From: Subdoligranulum variabile
Lineage (GTDB): Bacteria > Bacillota > Clostridia > Oscillospirales > Ruminococcaceae
Length of the DNA stretch: 64,000 nucleotides
Assembly: GCF_025152575.1 (NCBI RefSeq)
Contig: NZ_CP102293.1
Coordinates: 1,364,001 to 1,428,000 of the forward strand
Reading direction: 5' to 3'
In this document: positions 50,689 through 58,006 of the stretch, in pieces
How positions within the stretch are numbered: the stretch's first letter is position 1
How the letters are laid out: every line of letters begins with the position of its first letter
Translations under genes and position numbers: made by a program
The notes under the pieces: generated by a model
Seen by the model: only the letters and a program-made list of their open reading frames with translations
The model's database searches: none
What the model was told of the DNA's origin: nothing

Positions 50689-53133
50689 TTACAACAGGCT
50701 TAGAATTTTGTTTAGGTCTATGTTCTTATCGGTGGAGATTCCATTGATCAATTCTTCAAAGTCCTGTTCTTTATCTTTCTGCATATCAAGAATTTTTTCT
50801 TCAATCGTGTTGGCAGCCACAAGTTTATAGACATTGACCGCTTGCTGTTGCCCGATACGATAAGCTCTGTCGATTGCTTGCTGCTCTACAAACGGATTCC
50901 ACCAGGGATCATAAATGATCACATCCTGCGCAGATGTCAGATTTAGCCCAACCCCGCCTGCTTTAATACTAATCAAAAAAATGCCTGCGCTTGCTTTCTC
51001 AAATTGCTCCACCAAAAGATTGCGTTGTTGCGTTTTCCCGTCCAGATAAAAGAGGTTTGCTTTATATTCACTGCGTTTTTCCAGTTCTTGCCGGATCAGA
51101 TGCAGCATGGAAGTGTAATTGCTGAAAATCAAAATTTTGTGCCCGGATTCAAACAGATCCGCCACCAGAATCTTTAACGCGTCCAGCTTGCAGGAATCCA
51201 CAACGCCTTCCACATTAATGGTATCGTCGAGCAAAAGCGGGTGGCAACAGCATTCCCGTAACAATGTGAGTCCCTTTAAAACAACTGGGGCCGCAAAAAT
51301 TTTCAGGCGGGAGATCGCCGATTTTACGGCAATATTGATACCTGTATAAAGCCTTCTTTGTGCTATATCCATATCGCAGTAAATAATCTGTTCGTACTTG
51401 GGCGGAAGTTGCTTCAGTACATCTTTCTTCATACGGCGAAGGATAAACAGATTCAAAATTTCCTTTAATTCGTCATAGTTGCGGTCGTGATACCGATGCA
51501 AAAAAGCAGAATGACCAGGAAATGCCCCCGGATTCACAATATCCATAACATTCCAAAGTTCGGAAATGCCATTTTCCATGGGGGTACCGGATAATCCGAT
51601 TTTCATCTCTGCGTGGATTTCTTTGATCGCCTGGGAGGTAATGCTTTTGTAGTTTTTTACTGTTTGAATTTCGTCCAAAACGACAATGGTAAACCCCTTG
51701 TGATCCAGATACTCTTTATCCAGAAGTGCGGTATTGTATGTTGTAATAATAACATCACACTTGCCGAAATCCAATTCGCTGCGTTTATTTCCGTGATAGA
51801 TACCAACCCGGTAGTTGGAACAGAATTTTTCAAATTCTCTTTTCCAGTTTGTGAGCAGAGATTTAGGAACGACAATCAAAACCTTTTGAAGGTGTTTTTT
51901 GACATCATTATCTTCTAAAAATGCGATAACCTGAAATGTCTTGCCGAGGCCCATGTCATCCGCCAGACAACCGCCAAGATGGTTTAAAAACAAAAACTTG
52001 AGCCATTGAATTCCTTCCCGTTGGTAGGGCAGCGCCATCTTATCCACGGGTTCCGGCAAGGCCGGTTTCACATCCGCATAGGGAAAAAAGTCCGTGATTG
52101 ACGAGCCGCTGTTATAAATCAGGCGCAACAGTTGAAAAATGTGTTTCTGGTGGAGATAAAGCTTGTTACCCTTTACAACAAAATCGTCTTTTGCCTGTAT
52201 TACAGAATCCGGCAAAACAATTCGCTTATCACCAACTTCCATCTCATTTTTTTGCGCGAACAACTGTATTTGGGAAGCCAAGTTAATGATTCTATCTCCA
52301 ATGTTATAACTTAGATCCACCTCAAACCAACCGGATTCCCGCCGGGTAATTTTGATATTCGGAATAATGGTACTTTTGTCATCGTCCAGGATGATTCCCA
52401 TTTCAGACAACATGGTATGCAGTGCAGATCTATCCCTACGCCCGGAATACGCATACCTACCCTTTGTCAGTTTCAGGAACCCTTTTTCCTGAAGTTCTTG
52501 TCCAGTTCTGCTTTCATACTGGAAATTTCGCAGGTAAATTCCATCTTCAGTCTTAACCGAAAGCCCCTTATCCATATAGGCTGCCTTTTCACCGCCATAT
52601 TCAAAAAGGAGCGAATACGCTTGGTCGGTGGTTGAATAGGAAAGATGGGGCTTCGGACAAAGGGCTTGGATATGGGAAGCGGCACCGGGCCTATTTTCTA
52701 TACACAGTGTGCCATCCGAAAAACAAGAGAAAAGGCAGTTGCCGATAGAGTATTGCTGTTTAGCCCGTTTACGGCCTGGTTTTTCCTCTATCTTGCTGAT
52801 GAGCGTAAGCGAAGCATCTGCATGATCCAGAAAGATCATCGGGCTGGATGCCAAAAGGTGATGCAGCTTTCGAAAGTTTTCTACCGTAACATAAAAGCTG
52901 TTTTTACCAATCTGATAGGCAAACTCCGCAAACCATTTCTGCACAACATCCCGTGAAGCATTTTGAATAGGAAGGCAGTTCAGCACATCCGCAGCTGTAA
53001 TACTGCCCCCCTTATATTTTCCAGCCTTACTTACACCAATCTGTTTGGTATAGTATGTTTCCAAGACAATAAAGCCGTTTTTTCTGGAAACGGCTGCGCT
53101 GAAGGCGATCATCAAGTCCGGCATAATTAGCAA
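50689..53133 (-). CDS. SNF2-family ATPase in the RiPP cluster
   Basis: An 814-aa SF2 translocase of the SNF2 family. The divergent N-terminal half (~1-350) has no known enzymatic motif. The first ATPase lobe has LPYQREGIQWL, Walker A DDMGLGKT near 391, Walker B VVLDEIQ near 484 (DEIQ instead of DEAH/DEAQ) and GLSGTPMEN. The second lobe has ILIFSNYTSMLHLI and QQAIDRAYRIGQQQ near 749. The annotated start is TTG at 53133, with AAAGG 5-6 bases upstream and a 7-base overlap with the radical SAM stop; an ATG at 53124 is the alternative. Translational coupling with a peptide-maturing enzyme is unusual, since SNF2 proteins normally act on DNA. Confidence 0.85.
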   Translation of the reverse strand: MLIMPDLMIAFSAAVSRKNGFIVLETYYTKQIGVSKAGKYKGGSITAADVLNCLPIQNASRDVVQKWFAEFAYQIGKNSFYVTVENFRKLHHLLASSPMIFLDHADASLTLISKIEEKPGRKRAKQQYSIGNCLFSCFSDGTLCIENRPGAASHIQALCPKPHLSYSTTDQAYSLLFEYGGEKAAYMDKGLSVKTEDGIYLRNFQYESRTGQELQEKGFLKLTKGRYAYSGRRDRSALHTMLSEMGIILDDDKSTIIPNIKITRRESGWFEVDLSYNIGDRIINLASQIQLFAQKNEMEVGDKRIVLPDSVIQAKDDFVVKGNKLYLHQKHIFQLLRLIYNSGSSITDFFPYADVKPALPEPVDKMALPYQREGIQWLKFLFLNHLGGCLADDMGLGKTFQVIAFLEDNDVKKHLQKVLIVVPKSLLTNWKREFEKFCSNYRVGIYHGNKRSELDFGKCDVIITTYNTALLDKEYLDHKGFTIVVLDEIQTVKNYKSITSQAIKEIHAEMKIGLSGTPMENGISELWNVMDIVNPGAFPGHSAFLHRYHDRNYDELKEILNLFILRRMKKDVLKQLPPKYEQIIYCDMDIAQRRLYTGINIAVKSAISRLKIFAAPVVLKGLTLLRECCCHPLLLDDTINVEGVVDSCKLDALKILVADLFESGHKILIFSNYTSMLHLIRQELEKRSEYKANLFYLDGKTQQRNLLVEQFEKASAGIFLISIKAGGVGLNLTSAQDVIIYDPWWNPFVEQQAIDRAYRIGQQQAVNVYKLVAANTIEEKILDMQKDKEQDFEELINGISTDKNIDLNKILSLL

Positions 53134-54464
53134 AAAAACCTTTCGTTTGTTTTCAGCATCAATTCATAAAACTTCTCTTTGTTCTCTTGGCTACACGTTC
53201 GGGGCTCAATATGGTCAAAATTGATATTCGAAATATCATGGAGTTTTGTAAACTGCCTAAAATGCTCGGCGCGGCAACCACCGCCGCAAATATATTTTAG
53301 CGCACAGGTGTTACACGGCTTAAAATTATCAATTTTTCCTGCCTGCTGCGCGGCCTGCATCAACGCATGGATCTCCTCAAAAGGCATATCCCGTATATTG
53401 CCGATTTTGGCCACGTCCGGAATTCTGTCACAAAAATAGAAATCCCCGTTTGCCATTACATTCAACCCGCCATACCCGCAACTATCACAGATACCTTCCG
53501 AGACATTGCTGACAAAGGAATCTTCGGCCGTATCGCCGTAAATCCCGGTAACGACTTGGTCGACTAAGGCATAGTACTCTGTTTTTCTTTCCGCCACAAC
53601 CTCTGCACTGAGATTTCGGCCGGGCATCAAAAAGTAAGAATAATCGATTTGGATCGCTTCTTTCCCATACTTTTCAAGCAGTTTCCGGGAAAACCGGATA
53701 TATTCTGCCGAATGCGCACAAATTACCTCATAGGGAGGAGTTACGGCAATCTTTACAAAAATGCGATACTTTACGAACAATGCAACAGCATTCAGTGCCC
53801 GTTCAAATGCGTTTTTGCCGCGCACGAGGGAATTGCTTTCTTCATCGTATCCATCAATGCTGATCTGAATGCAATCCACGTTCTGGGAGGCAAGGCGTCT
53901 CACTCTTTCTTCGTTCCAGAAGAGGCCATTACTATAGATAGAGACCTTCATTCCCAAACGGGAAATATACTCCACCAGTTCAAAGAAATCCGGCCGTACC
54001 GTCGGTTCACCACCAGTCAGAAAGACATCCGTTCCTCCCGCGTGATAAAATTGGTCGCATAACGACTTTATTTCATCGGTAGATAATTCGTCGTTATACG
54101 CATTCCCGGATTTCATATAGCAATGCGGACATCTCATATTGCACTGATTGGTTACATGCAAATGAAGTTTTGTGTTGGAAAACGCAGATTTTGTTATAGC
54201 GCTTTCGATTTTTTTCGCTTCTATCTGTGTAAGTACATACGCAATGTCTTCTTGATCTGTTTCGTATTCGTTGAGGATCTTTCCTACCGTAGTCCCTTTC
54301 TGGAGCATTTTGAAAATAGTAAGTTGGTTTTCATTTGTAAGGACAACCCATATTGCCAACTCCGTGGCTATCGCAAGATATTGATCCTTGTATTTTACAA
54401 TTTGGAAAGGCGGTAGATTATATACTTTATCTTCGGAAATTTCTACCTCTTTTTCTTCCTCCAT
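53127..54464 (-). CDS. Radical SAM/SPASM peptide maturase with PqqD-like leader-binding domain
   Basis: A 445-aa enzyme. Residues ~13-88 form a PqqD-like RiPP recognition element (YNLPPFQIVKYKDQYLAIA, IFKMLQKGTTVGKILNEYE). The radical SAM core begins at ~98 with CNMRCPHC (C108, C112, C115 bind the SAM-cleaving 4Fe-4S cluster), then LTGGEPTVRPDF. The C-terminal SPASM region has cysteines at about 326, 329, 345, 384, 387, 393, 397 and 424 (including CNTCALKYICGGGC) for auxiliary clusters. This is the layout of peptide-modifying enzymes such as thioether- and C-C-forming maturases. The start at 54464 has AAGGATG upstream. First gene of the minus-strand cluster, overlapping SNF2 by 7 bases. Confidence 0.88.
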   Translation of the reverse strand: MEEEKEVEISEDKVYNLPPFQIVKYKDQYLAIATELAIWVVLTNENQLTIFKMLQKGTTVGKILNEYETDQEDIAYVLTQIEAKKIESAITKSAFSNTKLHLHVTNQCNMRCPHCYMKSGNAYNDELSTDEIKSLCDQFYHAGGTDVFLTGGEPTVRPDFFELVEYISRLGMKVSIYSNGLFWNEERVRRLASQNVDCIQISIDGYDEESNSLVRGKNAFERALNAVALFVKYRIFVKIAVTPPYEVICAHSAEYIRFSRKLLEKYGKEAIQIDYSYFLMPGRNLSAEVVAERKTEYYALVDQVVTGIYGDTAEDSFVSNVSEGICDSCGYGGLNVMANGDFYFCDRIPDVAKIGNIRDMPFEEIHALMQAAQQAGKIDNFKPCNTCALKYICGGGCRAEHFRQFTKLHDISNINFDHIEPRTCSQENKEKFYELMLKTNERFFC

Positions 54465-54516
54465 ATTCTCACATCCTTATTTTTTCACTGTAAGTTTGGT
54501 GGCCCTCTTTGTTTTC

Positions 54517-54546
54517 ATTATATATCAGTCCCTTTTCCTTTTACAA
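54517..54546 (-). promoter_or_regulatory. Promoter of the radical SAM operon
   Basis: On the minus strand TTGTAA (54541-54546), 18 bp and TATAAT (54517-54522) lie ~52 bp before the radical SAM start, in AT-rich sequence. Confidence 0.7.
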
Positions 54547-54705
54547 GAAATGTCTTCTTTTTTATTTTTCTACTTTGTAAAATTGTAATAGCGCAACTAA
54601 AACCGGATCTGATGATCAAAAGTTTTCTTGGTTTATTATGCTGTGATGGAGCACAACTTGCTTAAAACGTTCCAGTATCTCCCATACAGAATTATCGTGC
54701 TTGCA

Positions 54706-55042
54706 TTGTCACAGTCCTTTCGAAAAGAACTATATGGTACGACACTCATGAATGAAAAAGCGACTTCTGGGACAGAGGTTTTGTGCAAAAAGAATCGCAA
54801 CATCGTTCTTTTCTTTTTTGACGCGATTTGGCTGTTTCAATATCAGCTGTCCATAGTCCAGTTGGGCGTAGTAGTCAGGTCGGAGAACTGTGACAGACAG
54901 GTAAATACGATGATACAGCGCCGGAAATTGTGTAGTATGCACAACTTCCGGCGCTGTTTGTGGTGGTTATAAAAGAATGTTGGGACGTACAAACGATACA
55001 CGGAACCGGCTGGGAAGAAGGAGTGGTCAGATGGTGGTCAAG
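54706..55042 (+). repeat. Dispersed non-coding repeat, copy 3
   Basis: The core 54855-55042 matches copy 1 base for base over most of its length, with the hairpin at 54916-54956 (arms CAGCGCCGGAAATTGTG / CACAACTTCCGGCGCTG interrupted by one mismatch; loop TAGTATG). The weaker left extension begins TTGTCACAGTCC (54706), matching the left end of copy 1. The right inverted copy GGAGAACTGTGACAG is at 54882-54896. GC content rises again after the repeat, so it sits at the island's right edge. Confidence 0.75.
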
Positions 55043-55158
55043 TCAGCGGCTGCACAAAAGGAACATTTTCTTTCCTGCGCCGTTTTCTCGTACTTTCTTG
55101 TGCTTTTTGTCAAGTTTTTTTCATAAAGCCGCCGCAAAAACAGGTTTTTTTGCACAAT

Positions 55159-55220
55159 GTCATGAATCTGACATTTTTGCATGCTTTGTTGTTTTTCGGT
55201 TCGGGAAATTTCGCTATGAT
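55159..55220 (+). promoter_or_regulatory. Regulatory motif and promoter of the phosphorylase operon
   Basis: GTCATGAATCTGACATTTTT (55159-55178) includes the inverted repeat TGTCA-TGAATC-TGACA. A -10 box TATGAT lies at 55215-55220 with a poor -35, as expected for activator-dependent promoters. The same motif recurs at 61383, with almost the same spacing to its -10. Confidence 0.65.
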
Positions 55221-55291
55221 GGTACCAAAGACAGACTCGCGGCAGCTTGTCCGGCCTTACCGGACGCAAAAACGCAACAAGGAGGAATACC

Positions 55292-57985
55292 ATGCAGCAT
55301 CCCCATTTTATCGATGCGGACGGCAGCTTCACACTGGACCGCCCCGAAGAGATCAGCCAGCTGTACTTTCCGCTGGCTTCCGAAGCCGGGCTGAAGAGCT
55401 GTGTTTCACCGGACCTGGGCGGCGACGCCAAGCTGGACCAGGAGACCTTTCTGCTGGAACCGGTGAGCGTGGAAAACCTGCACAACAACCGCTCCACCCG
55501 GAATTTCTGGCTGGTGGGGGCGGACGGCACCGCCCTTTCGCTGACCGGCGCCTCGGCCGCCCAGCAGGCGGTGAAGTTCACCCCCGCCCAGGACGACAGT
55601 CGCCTGACGGCGGGCTTCATGTGGCATACGCTGGAGCGCACCCTGAAAGCGGCGGGGGTCCGCGCCGTCCTGACCAGCTTTGTGCCGGTGGGGGACAATG
55701 TGGAAGTGCTCAGCGTCACGGTGGAAAACATCACCGACAGCACCCTCACCTTCACCTCCTACGGGGCGGTACCCCTCTACGGCCGCAGCGCCGACAACCT
55801 GCGGGACCACCGCAACGTGACCTCCATGCTCCACCGCATCCGCACCACCGTCCACGGGGTGCGGGTCTGCCCCACCATGTCCTTTGACGAGCGGGGCCAC
55901 CGGCCCAACCAAAAGGTCTACTATCTGCTGGGCTACGGCGCCGACGGCCAGGCCCCGGCAGCCTTCTACCCCACGGTGGAGGAGTTCATCGGGGAGGGCG
56001 GCAGCTTCACCCATCCCCGGGCGGTGCTGGAAAACTACCCCGGCGTGCCGGCGGGGGCCTGCCGCGCCGGGCGGGAGGCCATGGGCGCCTTCCGCTTTGC
56101 GCCCCTGACCCTGGCCCCCGGTGCCTCGGCCCGGTACATCCTGCTGCTGGGGGTGGAGGAGAGCGACGAGGCCATCGACCGGCTCTTTGTCCGGTATGAC
56201 ACCGCCGCCAAGGTGGACGACGCCCTGGCCGAGACCCGCCGCTACTGGAAGGAGAAGGTCAACGTGGCCTTTGCCACCGGCGACGCCGACGGCGACCGGC
56301 TGATGAAGTGGGTCTGCTTCCAGCCCTACCTGCGGCGGCTCTTCGGCTGCTCCTTCCTGCCCCACCACGACTACGGCCGCGGCGGCCGGGGCTGGCGGGA
56401 CCTGTGGCAGGACTGCCTTTCCCTGCTGCTCATGGAACCCGGTCCGGTGGGCCGGATGATAGAGGCCAACTTCGGCGGCGTGCGGGTGGACGGCACCAAC
56501 GCCACCATCATCGGCGCCGGGGACGGCAACTTCATCGCCGACCGCAACGGCATTGCCCGGGTCTGGATGGACCACGCCCTCTGGCCCCAGATGACCACCC
56601 AGCTCTATCTGGACCAGACCGGCGACCTGGCCCTGCTTGACCGCAAGGCCCCCTACTTCAAGGACCCCCAGGCGATGCGGGGCAACGGCATCGACGAGGC
56701 CTGGGCCCCCGAACAAGGCAGCTGGCAGCGCACCGAAGCCGGGGAGGTCTACCGCGGTACCCTGCTGGAACATCTGCTGCTCCAGCAGCTCACCGCCTTC
56801 TACGATGTGGGCGAACACAACCTCTACCGCCTGCGGGGGGCCGACTGGAACGACGCCCTGGATATGGCCGCCGACCGCGGCGAGAGCGTGGCCTTCACCT
56901 GTGCCTACGCGGGCAATCTGCGGACGCTGGCGGCCCTGCTCCGCCAGCTGGACGGGCGCAGCCCCGGCGGCAAAGCGGAGCTGATGGAGGAACTGACGGT
57001 GCTGCTGCGCCCCGGCCAGGACTACGACGACCGGGCGGGCAAGCGGGCACTGCTGGGGCAGTACCTGGAGCGCTGCCGCCACACCCTGAGCGGCCGCACC
57101 GTGCGGGTGCCCCTGACCGACCTGGCCGACGACCTGGAAAAGCGGGCGGACTGGCTCACCGGCCATCTGCGCCGCCAGGAATGGATCGACGGCGGCGAGG
57201 AGGGCTGGTTCAACAGCTACTACGACAACGACGGCCAGCCGGTGGAAGGGTTCTTCCCCGCCGGTGTGCGGATGATGCTCACCGGGCAGGTATTTGCCGT
57301 CATGGGCGGGGTGGCCGACGAGGAACAGGTGCGCCGCATCGTGCGCAGCGCCGACCACTACCTCTACCGCCCCGAGATCGGCGGCTACCGGCTGAACACC
57401 GATTTCGGCGAACTGAAATTCAACCTGGGCCGGATGTTCGGCTTTGCCTACGGCGAGAAGGAGAACGGGGCTGTCTTCTCCCACATGACGGTGATGTACG
57501 CCAACGCCCTCTACCGCCGGGGCTTTGCCAGGGAGGGCTGGAAGGCCCTGAAAACCCTGGCCGACGCCGCCCTGCACTTTGAGACCAGCCGCATCTACCC
57601 TGGCATTCCCGAATACTTCTCCACCGACGGGCGGGGGGTCTACCACTACCTCACCGGCGCGGCCAGCTGGTTCATGCTGACGATGATCACCCAGGCCTTC
57701 GGCGTCCGGGGCGAGGCCGGGGACCTGCTGCTGGCCCCCCAGCTCACCGCCGAACAGTTTGATGAAACCGGCACCGCCGAACTGCGGCTGACTTTTGCGG
57801 GCCGCCCGCTGACGGTGCGCTACCATAACGCCGCCCGCAAGGAGGCCGGCAGCTACCGCCTGGGCGAAGTCCGGTGCGGCGACACCGCCGTGACCCCCGG
57901 CGCCGACGGCACCGTGAAGCTGCCCCGCGCCCTGGTGGAGCAGCTGCCCGCCGAGGGCGGCCTGATCACGGCGGAACTGGTATAA
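55292..57985 (+). CDS. GH94-type glycoside phosphorylase-like protein (paralogue of 28804-31455)
   Basis: An 897-aa cytosolic enzyme of clan GH-Q type. The N-terminal sandwich has PLASEAGLKSCVSPDLGGDA and TRNFWLVGADG. The catalytic barrel has HHDYGRGGRGWRDLWQD near 365, VRVDGTNATIIG, RVWMDHALWPQMT, LRGADWNDALDMAA near 522 and GRMFGFAYGEKENGAVFSHM near 712. The ATG at 55292 has AAGGAGG 8 bases upstream; an upstream in-frame start has none. It is 21 bp from a GH94 phosphorylase gene, so the pair may act on chains and disaccharides in turn. Specificity (beta-1,2-, 1,3- or 1,4-glucan) is not determined. Confidence 0.75.
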   Translation: MQHPHFIDADGSFTLDRPEEISQLYFPLASEAGLKSCVSPDLGGDAKLDQETFLLEPVSVENLHNNRSTRNFWLVGADGTALSLTGASAAQQAVKFTPAQDDSRLTAGFMWHTLERTLKAAGVRAVLTSFVPVGDNVEVLSVTVENITDSTLTFTSYGAVPLYGRSADNLRDHRNVTSMLHRIRTTVHGVRVCPTMSFDERGHRPNQKVYYLLGYGADGQAPAAFYPTVEEFIGEGGSFTHPRAVLENYPGVPAGACRAGREAMGAFRFAPLTLAPGASARYILLLGVEESDEAIDRLFVRYDTAAKVDDALAETRRYWKEKVNVAFATGDADGDRLMKWVCFQPYLRRLFGCSFLPHHDYGRGGRGWRDLWQDCLSLLLMEPGPVGRMIEANFGGVRVDGTNATIIGAGDGNFIADRNGIARVWMDHALWPQMTTQLYLDQTGDLALLDRKAPYFKDPQAMRGNGIDEAWAPEQGSWQRTEAGEVYRGTLLEHLLLQQLTAFYDVGEHNLYRLRGADWNDALDMAADRGESVAFTCAYAGNLRTLAALLRQLDGRSPGGKAELMEELTVLLRPGQDYDDRAGKRALLGQYLERCRHTLSGRTVRVPLTDLADDLEKRADWLTGHLRRQEWIDGGEEGWFNSYYDNDGQPVEGFFPAGVRMMLTGQVFAVMGGVADEEQVRRIVRSADHYLYRPEIGGYRLNTDFGELKFNLGRMFGFAYGEKENGAVFSHMTVMYANALYRRGFAREGWKALKTLADAALHFETSRIYPGIPEYFSTDGRGVYHYLTGAASWFMLTMITQAFGVRGEAGDLLLAPQLTAEQFDETGTAELRLTFAGRPLTVRYHNAARKEAGSYRLGEVRCGDTAVTPGADGTVKLPRALVEQLPAEGGLITAELV

Positions 57986-58006
57986 AAACAAGGAGGATTC
58001 TTCCTG

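Noticed and set aside
31628..55042. CRISPR array formed by the three repeats
   Set aside because: Repeats are ~190 bp, ~11 kb apart, with genes rather than short spacers between them, and no cas genes are present.
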